A stretch of DNA of 64,000 nucleotides from Beaufortia kweichowensis (taxonomy: Eukaryota > Chordata > Actinopteri > Cypriniformes > Gastromyzontidae): NCBI GenBank assembly GCA_019155185.1, contig CM032807.1, positions 1,483,501-1,547,500 on the forward strand, written 5' to 3'. The notes under the pieces are model-generated. The model was not told where the DNA came from and made no database searches. It saw nothing but the letters and a program-made list of their open reading frames with translations. Position numbers and translations under genes: made by a program. This document shows, piece after piece, positions 48,182 through 61,299 of this stretch (the stretch's first letter is position 1; each line of letters opens with the position of its first letter).

Positions 48182-48339
48182 CAAAGTAGCCAAAATTGTC
48201 TGCACACTAAAAAACACAGAGACCTAAAATCTCTAGGTTGAAGACATTTCTTCCCCTTTTTCACTTTGTATATGTAAAATAAAAGCAGTATTTTTGGGAT
48301 CTCTTTGTTTTCAGTGTGCAGACAATTTTGGCTACTTTG
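48182..48339. mobile_element. foldback MITE with about 40-base inverted repeats
   Basis: The left arm CAAAGTAGCCAAAATTGTCT, then GCACACTAAAAAACAC, is mirrored by the right arm, whose reverse complement starts with the same 20 bases and continues GCACACTGAAAACAAAGAGA. The first 27 bases are identical. No clear target duplication was seen. Family unknown. Confidence 0.85.
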
Positions 48340-48699
48340 CTGATACAACTTTTTGCTCTACCGTCTTGTGAATTGATTTGAGTGCTTACAATTGCTTTTT
48401 GATTGAAGACAAGTTTCAACAATCTTATTCATACACGGCATTAAATCTAAATTAAATCTAAATCTAAACATTTTAAATGTTTTATTAGGTTTCAAAACAA
48501 AAACCTAATACAATCAGGAGAAATCAAAGATGAATTTTTGGTTTGAAACATGATGAGAAAGTAGATTTTAAAGTACTTATCTTTACGCAAAAAGAAAGAC
48601 ATTTATTTAATTAGAAAACTAAAGACTCTCAGTCTAAATGAACACAAGCAACCTGTGCACTCACCTGTGTTTCACGTCTGTTTGTTTCTCATCAGACAT

Positions 48700-48720
48700 A
48701 CTTCATTTCCCATAATGCAT
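48700..48720 (+). promoter_or_regulatory. ZNF143/STAF-like motif
   Basis: ACTTCATTTCCCATAATGCA resembles the full ZNF143 consensus, including the upstream ACTACA half. Confidence 0.45.
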
Positions 48721-50760
48721 CAGTAGACCTTCTCCATCCCCTGCAAACAGACACTCATGTGTGTGTTATATTGTGTGTCAGAGAGAGCCTCCAGGTCTAA
48801 CTAGCTAATGCATTGGTGATCTCTCTCTATAATGACACACACACACAGTTTCCGCTCTGGATTTAATGGGCTCTGTGGGTGGTGGGGGAGATAAAATGAG
48901 CCTTGGCTATAATATAGGCCACTTTTTAAAGAAGTAAAATATTATGGTTGTCGTATGACGAGCTTTATTCTGTTTGTCTGGGACACTATGTTGAACATAC
49001 ATTTACAATTATAAACTATGATGAGATTAGTAGACCTCTCTCTCACACACACACAAACACATACTCTCTCGCTCTCTTTCCCTTTCTTTTGGCTTTGCTG
49101 ATGTGACCTTGTATGCTGACTAAATCCATGCCCTTGGCAACTGTTATTTACACATGGATGAACACACACATACACACACATTTGAGGCACTTTTTGAAAC
49201 TCTGGCAGGTTGAATATGTTTATACTTTTATGTGTGTCAGTGTAGATGCATTTGACACACATGCTTTTGTTATCAGTATGTTATATAGTATTGCATGTAA
49301 GATGTTTTTAAATTTTTATTTAATTGAACTTCAGCTGTACTTCAATGACAAAATACTTTCAAAAAGTTAACAAAATCTGTCATCTCTTCTTAGGTACAAA
49401 TGATTCATCATTTAAAATTTTAGCTATTTAAATATAAAGAATGAATCCAAATTGTTACAAATATTGTTTCATAAATAAAGAATCATGTCCAAAACTAAAA
49501 CATTTATTTTTTAATTTATGTATTTAAAGATCTTAAAAGTAAAGGACATTATGTTTTGCTTAAAATGTGAAAACAGGTTCATATTAGGGTTAGTATGTTT
49601 AGGTATAGGGTACAGTACATTTCATTATTTTAGTATATAAAAACGATTGCCTGATATAAGATATTCTCAGTAATATAACTTAAAAGTTATATGTGCAGAA
49701 ATGTGTTAAAACCTAACAAATCTAAGCAAAACCTGTAAAAACACGTTTAAAATACAGTATATAAAGCTGTTTGTAAAATTGTAAAAATGTTAAGTTTTCT
49801 ATAGGGTTACGGTTGGATACAGTTTCTGTGAGGAATGTGAACATAACTCTACTGTAATGTGTGTGTGTGTGTTTGGCTATCTGCAGTGCTGATGTCCAGC
49901 AGATGTATATCTTTGGCGACGGCATTACTGAACACTGATTGGCTGAGACAATGTTTCACGGGACAAGATGCTCAGCGGTGTGGACAGCATATATGTGTAT
50001 GTAAGTGTTCAAGAGATCTCTCTTCTTGGCTGTGTGTGTGAGATGAGGATATCTTGTGAAAGGCCCATCTGCCCTGGTGTCTGCCCACCAGTCATACTGC
50101 CATCACAGGCACTGCAGCGGACGCCTAAACTCTCTCTGACAAGGACCCCTAGAGTGCAGAATGCCACCCAATATAAACAACACTGGCACTGCCCTCGCTC
50201 ATGACAGCCCCTCTGTGTGTGAGTCTCAGATTCTCTGTGCCTTTTTGCATCTTTGTTTCAGTTCATTTATACTTATCATTAAACTACTATAGTTATGGTA
50301 AGGCACCTCACATCTACAAATACATTACAAACAAAACATCAAAATATATTGCTCACAATTGGTTTGACATTAATAAAACTTGGTGAATCACCAATTACAT
50401 GCCTGCAGAAGATCAACATATTATATTTTCGGACACTTTTATGGACGATAAAAAGTGAAATTTCTTATTTCAAATATTAAAACAAGTTGCTTTTCTAAAT
50501 AATAATTACCGTTAACTATTTTTTAAACATTGGTCCCTTTAATAATATTGCATTTATACATATTTTGCCAGTTGTATATTGCTTTTCAAATTTAGATGAT
50601 GTATCAGAATGTGAGTATCCATTGAGTTGAAATGCAGTATTGTCTTCAGTCTTTGTGTGTGTGTGATTTGCACATTCAGGTCACTCTCTGTCAGTCTCTG
50701 TCTAAACTTTGATTGACAGCTGCAGTCATGATCCCCGGGGGCAGCTTACTTGCTCCTACA

Positions 50761-50889
<129 letters not shown>

Positions 50890-51484
50890 CGCGCATGCGT
50901 TCAGTGTCAGTGATTGATATGTTCCAGCATTTAAAACAATCAGCTCTGCTGCACTTCTGCTATAATAAAACATGCTTAAACATTTCAGAGCGCCGCCAGG
51001 GAAACTCGCCATCATGATTAACAACTCACAGAAGGGACTTAAATACAAGATAATTATGTTAGGATATCATATCCAGTTAAAGTTTATTCATCAAATGCAC
51101 AAGAATTTGTCCTGCTAAATAAATAAAGATAAATGCAGCAATATTGTTGTTCTACAGCTGAAAAAATATAAAAATTATGAATCTAAGTTAAAGTTGGATA
51201 TAAGACAAATTAAAGGTTTGGCTTCTATATAAAAAAACAAGAATTAAGAAGATTTTAAAGATCTATATTTTACTATATCAATGTTCAAAGTCTAAACAAA
51301 ATTAATTTTACACTTGTGTTTTTATAATATGAACAGTTTTATTACAGTACCTCAAACAATTTTGCCTGTTGTTCATATGTAAAGATAAAAATTAGTTTTC
51401 TTCTGTTGTTCTTCTGTCTAGTTGTTTGCTGTACATTTAGATGCTATTTGTGTTTAATTCAGTTGCATACGCTTTACAAATGAT

Positions 51485-51612
51485 GGGTTAGATATGGACA
51501 GAAAACACAGTTGGATTATAAATGAACCTATGCTGGGTTGTTTCAGGTTAATTTGTGTTCAACAGTGTATTCTGTCCATATTTCACCCAGTTTTGGGTTG
51601 AAAACAACCCAG
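51485..51612. mobile_element. degenerate AACCCA-type teleost MITE
   Basis: Contains atgggttaga, ggacagaaaacacagttgg, tgctgggttgtttcagg and a perfect hairpin GGGTTG-AAAA-CAACCC at 51595-51610. It resembles teleost elements built from GGGTTGTT and AACCCA modules. Confidence 0.5.
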
Positions 51613-52129
51613 ATCTCTGACTCTCAGAATAAATGCGATTTGATGTATTACCTATATGTAAGCAACTGCTTTTCTGTGCTTATTGCATTCAGAAAGTTAC
51701 AGTACGCTTGCACTGTAGATAACCTCTTGACTCAAAAGAGAATTGGATTTTTTACTCGACCTTCATCAACAAATAGTCTGATGTGTATCAGTAAGACACT
51801 TACTGTAGCTCTGACTGTAACTGGAACTGATCAGACGTGCTGATATCAGTCCAAACACAACAACAGATGAACAAGATTAATACAAAACACACACTATAAA
51901 TGTTTGCTGATAACACCAGTGTATGGTCTGTATATGCTCTTCCCTGTGATTCGATCACTTTTCATCCACCAGACGTAAATAAATGTAGGTCTGACCACTT
52001 ACAGAACACTAACATTATTATGGTTTAGGGGTTTGTTCAAATTATAAGCAATAGCAAACACCACTAACAAGTGTGCATAAGTGTGTGCGAGTGTGCAGCG
52101 CGTGTGTCTAATGTCTTAATAAGAGCTCC

Positions 52130-52490
52130 GTCACGCTTTCTCTGTTCTCTGTGATGTGTAATTGTCTCGGTCTGCTCAGGGTGAGAGTCCGATCTGAATC
52201 CGGAGCGTTACAAGGGGCCGCAGTCAATTCTGCCGTTAAATCCGTTAAGAGCCGAAAATTAATTACCTAACCAAAGCAGGAACGATTCCAAGAGAAAGAG
52301 TGTGAGAGAGGAGACGCAGAGACAGTCGACAGAAGGAGGTGAAGGAACGCTACGAGTCACCAGACTTCACGTTAAGCTTGACTGACTAATTATTGCTTAT
52401 AATTTGCGTTTGGATTAATTAACTAATTAGCCGGGAATGTCTGAAGGCGTTGTGCAGTCTGTGCATGTCAGGCTGAAGACTTTAATTATT
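52130..52490. promoter_or_regulatory. candidate conserved enhancer, 3' flank
   Basis: A high-complexity block with clustered homeodomain cores: gccgttaaatccgttaag, aaaattaattacc, and ggattaattaactaattag at about 52411-52430. It stands out from the low-complexity AT-rich flanks. The enhancer role is inferred from context next to a developmental gene. Confidence 0.35.
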
Positions 52491-52849
52491 GTGATATTTT
52501 TAATTAGAATCTGCAGCTGAGGGAGACACACACACACACGTCTTTATAATAATTGCATCAAAACATTTAACATTTATGTACATATTTATATATAAATTAT
52601 GTTTGTTACAGCTCTTCTTCATGATATTGTGTGTGTGTGAAAACGAGAGTGAGTGTTGTTGTTTTCTATGATCTTGGAAGACCCCCATAATTTAGCACAG
52701 TGTTGGTATGATGCTGATAGAGCAGGTGCTGGGTTTAAATCAGACATCTCCAGCATCCTTCTCTCTCTCGCTCTCTCTCTCTGAAAGGAGAGAAATGTGC
52801 ATCGTAGACAGGATTCTGCAGTGCATCTGACTATTTTCCATCACAAGGG

Positions 52850-53060
52850 GCCAAGTTTAGTAAACAGGCAAGACTAATGAGACACTTTGAGCTGCGGAGC
52901 AAAGCTTCAGCCCGGGGCCGGAGAGCCCGCTCGCACCTGATGGAGCTGGAAGACATCAAAGCAGAGGATTACAGCAGCGCCAGGGGCCACATTCACAGAC
53001 TTATTATACGCCTCGTTCCTAATCCGGTTATCTGCAGAATATGGCTGTGTTTAGGAGGCC
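52850..53060. promoter_or_regulatory. candidate conserved non-coding element
   Basis: A high-complexity segment with CpGs and a short + strand open frame beginning at 52877. The frame runs into a CA repeat and has no recognisable domain, so a regulatory element is preferred over a gene. Confidence 0.25.
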
Positions 53061-53710
53061 TTGGCCCTCACACACACACACACTCAACTACAGATTCACG
53101 TATAGAATGCAAAAAAATCACACAGAAACACATGCCCACAACAACACAACCTCGTATTCATAACTAGAAAGCTTTCCAAATGCTTTATGTAATATTCATC
53201 CACTGTTCATACATGATGCTTGAATACTTCATAAGGTCATGTTTCTCTGCGACAGCAGGAATCCATCTGTCAGAGATCCTCGTGTTTGTGTGTGTGTATC
53301 TTCTGAAGGACTCGCAGCCCCGGGCAGATCTGGACGTGTTTTTGTTGGTCACTTGGTGATGCGGTCAATTTTGAAGAGAACGCAGGATGCACGTGCGTAA
53401 TGAAAGACAAATGTTTATGGGTAAAGACAACATGTCAAGGTCACATTTCATCTTAAATAAATGTGACAAAAAATAAAAAATTACTTTATAAAAAATAAAA
53501 AATAATTATTTCACCAAAAATAAAATAAAACATAATTTAGGACCATTTTTAACCATAATGCCTGACTGTTTTCAAGTGATTTGTAAATCTTTTAATTCAC
53601 ATAGGTGATTCTCATTAGATTGTAATTACTGTAATACTGTAGTGTTAATATTATTATTTATGCTGATTTTTCTTTTTTATTTTGTATAAATCATCCAAAG
53701 ATTTTTTCTT

Positions 53711-53948
53711 CACTCTTAAAAATAAAAAATAAAGATTATAAAAATAATTTTTGGCTAAATGGTTCCATAAAGAACATTTCTGTTTCACAAAAGGTTTTCA
53801 AAAAAAATTGTAGTGGAAAAAGGTTAAAAAGAAATTGTAAATTGTACTTTTAAGAAACTTTGACTGAAAGGTTCTTTGGGGAACCAAAAATGTTTCTTCT
53901 ATGGCATCACTGGGAAGAGCCTTTGGCATCATCTGTATTTTTAAAGTG
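53711..53948. mobile_element. MITE copy 3, both ends present
   Basis: The left end is CACTCTTAAAAATAAA. The right end, CTGTATTTTTAAAGTG, is its inverted counterpart with mismatches. Inside are ggttccataaagaacatt and gttctttggggaacc, and tgtttcttctatggcatcac. The best-preserved copy of this family in the window. Confidence 0.75.
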
Positions 53949-54138
53949 TTTTTTTGTGACCCAGACCCAGTGACAGCTTTCAAATTCATCCATCACCTCC
54001 ATTTCACTTCACAAAAGTGAAACAGGACAGAACAAAAAACTTTAAACATGTAAATGAAATAAATTTAGAGAGAGATGGTACAGAGAGAGAAATTCTGTCA
54101 CACTGTGATTCAATCACTGAAGACTTGTGAACTGCATG

Positions 54139-54175
54139 TGTGTGTGTGTGTGTGTGTGTGTAGGTGTGTGTGTGT
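54139..54175. repeat. (GT)n microsatellite
   Basis: Two GT runs separated by ag, 55 bases before the CTCF-like site at 54230. Confidence 0.9.
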
Positions 54176-54229
54176 TTAGCTGGGAGGAAGGTCAGGTTCT
54201 GGCAGAGTTTAATCCTTGGATTGGCGGTT

Positions 54230-54243
54230 CTGCCCTCTGGTCA
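54230..54243 (-). promoter_or_regulatory. CTCF-like site in the 3' flank
   Basis: The reverse strand reads TGACCAGAGGGCAG, 12 of 14 matches to CCASYAGRKGGCRS. A ZNF143-like motif begins 9 bases later. Confidence 0.45.
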
Positions 54244-54251
54244 GTGCTGAT

Positions 54252-54272
54252 TATCTCCCATAATGCAACACT
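54252..54272 (+). promoter_or_regulatory. ZNF143/STAF-like motif beside a CTCF-like site
   Basis: tatctCCCATAATGCAaca resembles the ZNF143 (STAF) core TTCCCANAATGCMYYGCG. It sits next to the CTCF-like site at 54230-54243. Confidence 0.4.
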
Positions 54273-55069
54273 TTTCTCTGATAATGATTCTATGGACTGT
54301 TTGACTTTAATAATTCTGTTTTTGGTGATATTTTTGATAATATTCAAACTTCTTATTATTGTAATTTTGTACAGAATTTCCATAGTTTTTATGAAGTCCA
54401 ATGCAACTGAAATATTAAGCACAGGCACTTAGACAATCTTTGTAAAGAAAATCTTTAATTTTTTTAATTAATTTTATTTTATTATAAATTATAATACTAT
54501 AATTTAATTTAGTTTAATAATTTATAATATTTAATATATATGTTAATACAAAACACACTGTATAGTGCCTGCTTTTTTAAAGAAAAACTAAAAAAATCAA
54601 AATAAAGAAATAAAACAGAAATGATACATGGCTAAATATTTCACATAATCTCCTCACTACATTTGTCACATGACCTTTTAAACGTGCATGTTTGGTTAAG
54701 CGAGTGGTGTCCAGTCTTCATAATAAAATAAAATGGTTTTTTAGAGTCTTAACATTTGGCAGTCCAATCAAATAATGAATTAAACATAACCTTCAATACA
54801 TACAGAAAATCTGCCCGTGTATAAGTACCCTAGTAAAACTAGAATACAAATCCAAACACAGCCGTTCTCGTTCACTTCACTGAAGTGCTGCAAGGACTGA
54901 ATTAACCTTTATTTGTAATTTTGTCATAAAAGCAGCTATTAAGAGCCCTAATCAGGGTCTAAAGGGATTTCTGCCACACAGAAGAGGACAAACTACCTGC
55001 TGCGTGTGTGAATATCACAGTATCAGAGAGCCAGTCAAAACACACTCAAACTCCACAAGCCTCGAGCGA

Positions 55070-55118
<49 letters not shown>
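55070..55118. repeat. compound (GT)n(GA)n microsatellite
   Basis: A GT run is directly joined to a GA run of about 15 units. Confidence 0.93.
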
Positions 55119-55120
<2 letters not shown>

Positions 55121-56027
55121 AGGACAGACTGAATCGATGAATAATTCATAAAACGTTGTTGTAATGTTCAGTCCTAACCCGCAGGCCCGGTTAAGGTCAA
55201 GGATGGCTACAGTGTGTGTGTGTGTATGTGTGTGTGAGATGAGCTTTAGCTTCTACAAAGCCAAATGGAATAATTCAGACCTGTACTGTATAACACCATC
55301 TTCCATACACCTTACACAGCACAGACCAGATTTCTACAGCTCACGTTGAAAATTTGAGCCCTCAACCCCAAGTGTTAAACTCTTGCGTGTAACTCGTCCT
55401 GCACCATTTGTGCAATAGACATGAATTATAGCTCAAAGCCAGCACCTTGTTGAGATGCAATCAGACTTTTTCACCTGGAGGATGATAAAACAACCTATTG
55501 CATAGACTTAGAAGGGACTAGAACTACATCTAAAAACCAGAATATTACAGAGAATTGGGGAGTGTATTGACTCGGGATAACAAGCAATCACATGGCAACA
55601 CCCTGACAACCATTTGCATCACATTTACATCAGGGTAAAGTCAAAAAAATCCTTTACAGTAAGTCTGAAACTCAATATTTGTGTGTGATGAGGATTGAAG
55701 TTCCTCTTACTGGAAATTTACCACACACAACAATTATGTTTATTGTTAATGATGTCGATTAGAATTCACAAAAAAAAATGTTTTAATCTAAATTTTAATC
55801 TAATGTTTATTTTTTTGCCTCTTATTGCATCAAAACGTCCAGCATTAATAATCTGCGGCACAAACAAATGAATGCTGTTGTAATTACAGATTTGTGGTCA
55901 TTCTGAAGAAACACGTAAACAACGAAGATCTGATTACAAGTGCGAGATTATTTTTCTTCTCATTACAGCACAAGCAACACATAATATGAGCTATGCAGAA
56001 ACCTTCGAGCTACACATTAACAATAAC

Positions 56028-56054
56028 ACACACACATACACACACACACACACA
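56028..56054. repeat. (CA)n microsatellite
   Basis: CA units with one interruption (acatacac). Confidence 0.9.
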
Positions 56055-56099
56055 AGCAATAAGGAATGCAATAAAGCCAACAAACAACAATAACAATAA

Positions 56100-56420
56100 T
56101 AAAATCTTTGGAAAACGTTTCATAAATGATCAGCGTGTAATTAGTGTAATCTACGATGCGTCCGTCTCGTGCAGAAGCGTTTGCGTGTTCTCCTCGCCTG
56201 CGTGTGTGTGTGCGTGTGTTCTCACGTGCCCCGCAGGGCCGACCTTCCAATCATTATCTGTCTGTCTTATTACCCCGCCAACCCAAGCCCACTTTTAAAT
56301 AAAATATGCAAAGGTTTCTTAAATGATGACCCGGGGCGACGTGGATCTCTTTGCTTCTGTACAGGCTGTTAATCTGAGAAATGCAAATTCTCTTCATCTT
56401 CCTCTGCTGCTTTATTAACT
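56100..56420. promoter_or_regulatory. candidate enhancer with octamer motif
   Basis: High-complexity sequence with gtgtaattagtgtaatc near 56130 and the exact POU octamer ATGCAAAT at 56381-56388. The octamer is flanked by inverted GAGAA and TTCTC arms (56376-56392). Confidence 0.35.
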
Positions 56421-56815
56421 TTTTTGAATTTAAAATTCCACGAACAATGAGTTCTGTCAGCTTCTGGAATTATATTTTCCTCTTTCTTTTCATGTGCTCG
56501 CACAAGCGCGTTTCACCAGGGGAAATAAGACGGTTTCATCTCCTTCCCTCCATTTAATTGGCTGTTTTGCAATTATTAGTTTTTGCTGCTAAAGTCTTTT
56601 TTTATTTTTCTTCCTGTTTTCTTAAAGCGTTAGACGTCAACGCTAGTTTGTTGATCGGGGAAACGAGAACAAACGTGCAGTTCTGCAACCTCACAAGAAG
56701 AACTTCTCAAGTGTTCAGATGTGAGCTTTATTTTTCATTCTTTCACAGCTCATGAATCACTTATTCAGATGTTTAAATCTCTAATGACACACACCCACAT
56801 ATTGTTTTTATATAT

Positions 56816-57044
56816 TTAAAGGGATAGTTCACCTAACAAAAAAAACACTCATTTATTCATCCTCATGTCAAATCTGTATGACTTCCTTTTTTTGCAGAAC
56901 ACAAAAGAAGATATTTTGAAGAATGTTGAAAATCAAACAATTGATTTTCAACAAACAATTTTACATACAGGTGTTGAATGATGGTTTTAATAAGCAAATA
57001 AGTGATGAAAGAATTAAAAAAAATTGGGTGAACTATCCCTTTAA
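56816..57044. mobile_element. TTAA-flanked MITE (piggyBac-type target)
   Basis: TTAA, then AGGGATAGTTCACC, an inside with cagaacacaaaagaagatat and gtatgacttcc, then GGTGAACTATCCCT and TTAA. The 14-base terminal inverted repeats are perfect. TTAA target duplication is typical of piggyBac-like elements. 229 bases, with no coding capacity. Confidence 0.9.
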
Positions 57045-57757
57045 GTGTAAGAAGTAATTATTCATAGTTTCAGGTTTACTTGCACAGATTAACTGAAAGA
57101 AACTGTAAAGTCTGTAATTCTGACATTAAGTGGCAGTTGACAAACAACACGTCAATAAACATTATAATTTCAGGTTAATATGTATATGAATGTATAAAGG
57201 AATAATATTGCATTTTTTAGGTGCTTTAACTCACCATGGCTTATAATTGTTTTACTAATTTATCTATTTTTTGCACTTAAAAAGTCCTGCAATATGATGA
57301 TGTAACGATGTCCTGCGAATTTACGAACACTGTAAATTCTGCATAGTCGCTCTGTCAACATTTATTTTAATATGTCAATTAATCTAGTATATATTACTCG
57401 AGGTAGGAGAATGTTTTGAACATAAAGCTACACATATTACCTTTAAAAAATAATACTGTTGCTCTTTCTAGACCGTCACGTGTACAGTACTTTAAGACTT
57501 GGGACCTGGAGAGAGAGCAAGAATAAAAGTAAAGTCGTGTGTAAATAGTAACATATATATATTTATATCATACTATAATATAATGTTACTAGTTCTCATG
57601 CAATTGATGTCAGAAAAACTTAAGATGACTATCAGAATAGCACAAACACATTCAGTGTGTAGAAACACACATTCACATGTTTACATATTTATATCCAATC
57701 AGATGACAGCATCCTCTTTGATATGCATATGATTGGACGACAAAGAAAAAGTGTCTT

Positions 57758-57780
57758 CCAAATTTTCCCAGAATGCACCT
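57758..57780 (+). promoter_or_regulatory. ZNF143/STAF-like motif
   Basis: aaatTTTCCCAGAATGCACCT resembles the ZNF143 core TTCCCANAATGCMYYGCG. Confidence 0.35.
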
Positions 57781-57860
57781 CACCAGGGCTTCATTAAAAG
57801 GTGTCTGCAGGGCGGAACGATGGCTGACCACAGGTGGTTTGAATGCTCTCTGTCCTGAGG

Positions 57861-57862
<2 letters not shown>

Positions 57863-57891
<29 letters not shown>
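57863..57891. repeat. (GT)n microsatellite
   Basis: About 14 uninterrupted GT units. Confidence 0.95.
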
Positions 57892-57894
<3 letters not shown>

Positions 57895-59208
57895 GGGTTA
57901 GTTTGTCTGATCTTGGGTCCGGTCTAAACTCAAGGGATTTAGATCTGAACAGTCTTACCCCAAAAACATTCCACATTTATGAGAGTAACACACACACACA
58001 TGGCATTCACAGCTCATGACCAGCTGTCAGTCTGACCATCTTATAATAAAATGTGTGTTAAAGTGAGTTTTGAATGGATTATGAGACAGATTAGAAATAT
58101 TGCTGTTGGATACCACAAAAAATTATGTGTTTACAGTAAAAATCCTTTAGGATTGAGGAAATGTAAAGCTTATATTTTAATGTATTTCTAATATGAATTC
58201 TCTGTAAAACGTTATTTTATAACGTGCCACAAACATTATTTTTAATGTTGTGGTTGTTTAAATCATCCTGTTCAGATGGGATTACTTTTGTAAATGGATG
58301 AACGTCAATACAAAGCGAGGGACAAGTCACAACAACTATCTGTAGTGGTCAACAGCATGCCATTCATCTGCGAGTCCTTCCAAATCTGTATGATGTTTTC
58401 ACTGAAAATTTGCAGTTTAGAGATGCAGATTCAGATATGTGTAGATTGTCATAGATCATATCTGTGACCTACTGGACTTGATAAAACATATACTATCCAG
58501 ATGTTTTAAAAACCTCACAAAGTTCATCGCTGGCAGTCTTTTACAAACTACTGACAGCATCAAACATATATAGTATTATCACAGACTGCTACTGTAACTA
58601 CTGTAAATACTCTGTGTGTGTTTAAACCGTATCCATAATATTGTAAATAACAAAGATTTGTTTGTAATAAACGTACAATCGTTTGAATTATATATGTACT
58701 TAAAAATCTGTCCAGGACAAAAAGGGTGTCAAGCATTCCTCACAGTGATGTTCTTTTGTCTGACACGTTTGGGTTTAACTACAGTCATGACGTTAATGAG
58801 GACGCACCTCTATTTCCTTTTTTTCTTAACAGAGGAACTTCAAAGCATCATCTACCTCCATATTTCTTTTCCAATTATGCTTTTCTTTTGCTTTTTGTTT
58901 TAGAGGGAAAATAAATTGTGTAAAGTACGAGCTCTTGTGTTATGAAAGTGCTTACGTTAAGATTTTTTGTTTTACCTTGACTAGTTGTGAATGTTGCTTG
59001 TGTGTGTGTTTGAAGTGCTTGGCTTAGGAATTTCTCAGACTTGGATCTGCTCCCTCAGGGTGAACAGTCATGTCAGGATTTGAAAGAACAAAGACACTGA
59101 AACACACACACACACACACATACAGTAGTAGAGATAATTGCCGTAGGTGAGCTGTTTTGATCTTCAATAGTGTGATGAGACGCACAGGTAATCTGGCCAA
59201 AGGTGTGA

Positions 59209-59347
<139 letters not shown>

Positions 59348-60973
59348 AGAGTTCATGACAGTTTGATTTCAAAACATTCACAACAAAGTGATTAATGTGA
59401 TTATGAAGTTGAAACACACCCACAGGATCTCAGTAATACTCACATTCCTCACGTCTGTGTCAATCACATTATATTATCACTTACTTTCCTTTATTTCCTT
59501 TATTTGTTACCTACAGCATATTGTTATGGCAACCTTCATTACCATGACTACTGTAATGAGAGAGACCTGTTGTGGATTATCCTCGAGCAATACAACCAAA
59601 AAAGAACCATATCACTACACCAAAAACAAGTGTATAAAACTAATAAATATAAAAATCATGTTTCACAAAGAACTTTAGAAACAAAGAATTACTTGTGAAT
59701 TACTCTGATGCTTCTGTGATTGTGTCAAACTGAGCTTTAATTATTTACTTTTACAACATCCAGGATGAATCTGTTCTGGCCATCTGTAAATCACATCAGA
59801 GAAATCCTGTATTGCCTAAAAAACCTATAATAAATGCAATCACATCTCAAATTATTGTCATAAAAAGCATTTAAATTTGTGTTAAAATTAACACAAAAAA
59901 ATAAACTAATTACTAAGAGAATTGTTAATTAAAATAATTAAAAATACAGGCGATTCATAATGCCACAAAAGACCCATTTTTGCCAGAATGTTTCTAATAG
60001 TTATCTGTGCTTACGGCACTGAAAATGTCAAACTATAAACACTTGTCATGACTTCTCTGTACTTGTCAATGTCAATTATATTAATGTCAAATCATAACGG
60101 CAGACATCCACCAGGGCAGAAGGACAGAGCAGTATTATCCAGAGACCTTTCATAATGAATTATGGGTAAATTTGAGGAGTTTGTGTCAGTCTTTTGAGAC
60201 TATAGTATAATGTGCTTTCAGCATGATGCATTACAGAGCAAAGTATGATTTACCAAAAGCGAACAAGATAAAAACAGAAAGAACACCAGAATTTAACCTA
60301 CACTTGGTGTGTGTATAAATAACACAACTCCCTTTTTTATATTATTAAGTTTAGCATTTTACACTTGTTTTGGCCAAAGTGTGATAGCAAAATAAATGCA
60401 TATTTATAAAATGTGTATGTGTGAGCAGAACTGCTGATGGTAAGTTTCATTTTTTTTCATACTTCCTGATCCAGACAGGAAATAGCCCAGGGGGCGGGAT
60501 TAACAGAGCTCCAGCAGCAGCTCATTTACATATTCAGATAGTCGACATGTCCATCACCATGACAGATTTACTCTCTCTCAAACACACACATGCATCACAG
60601 TCTATTTAACACGTTTTAAAACAAATAACTGGTGTAATGACTGAGCAGTCTCTCTCTCTCATCACAAACGTCTTTGTCTCATCGTAAGACGGTCAAAACG
60701 TGATTAGAGATGAATTAGGTAAATGAGTGACTGTGTGATAAATGAACGTGTGACAGAGAGACAGAGAACAGTGTTTTATGATGTATTATAATGATTACAA
60801 ACAGTTAGAAGGTACAGTGATTTGTAGTACAGCGGTTTAATAAAATAAAATACATAACTGTATTCATTCAGTAACTATGAATACACAGAATTTGTAGTGT
60901 ATATATGATATAATATAAATAATGTAAAATTATTTGTTATTTAATTTTACATACCCACTCTTTACGTACACAC

Positions 60974-61018
60974 ACACATATATATATATTTTAGATTTTA
61001 TATATATATATATATAGC
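60974..61018. repeat. (AT)n-rich segment
   Basis: Two AT runs (about 60977-60988 and 61000-61015) flank tttagatttta. Confidence 0.85.
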
Positions 61019-61299
61019 TGTATATATAAATATACAATATGTGTGTTTTACATAATTATTTTTAAAATTTTTACAAAATGTAACTTAATTACAAAATTTT
61101 CTAAATTACTTCTTAAAAACAAACACTTTTGTAAAACAAGCTTTTCGCTTTATTTTCTTTTTCTGCATTGATTGTGTTAGTCTTTGTGTGTTAGTCTTTC
61201 ACAACACACACACAAAAAATTTTCCACGGCTGCTTCACGCTGTTGATTTCACACACACACACACATCCGCTGGGAAAGCCTGTCAAACGCTCTTTCTGT

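Noticed and set aside
52877..53167. 96-codon + strand frame (MRHFELRSKASARG...)
   Set aside because: It ends in a CA repeat and has no homologue that I recognise, so it is treated as non-coding conserved-like sequence.
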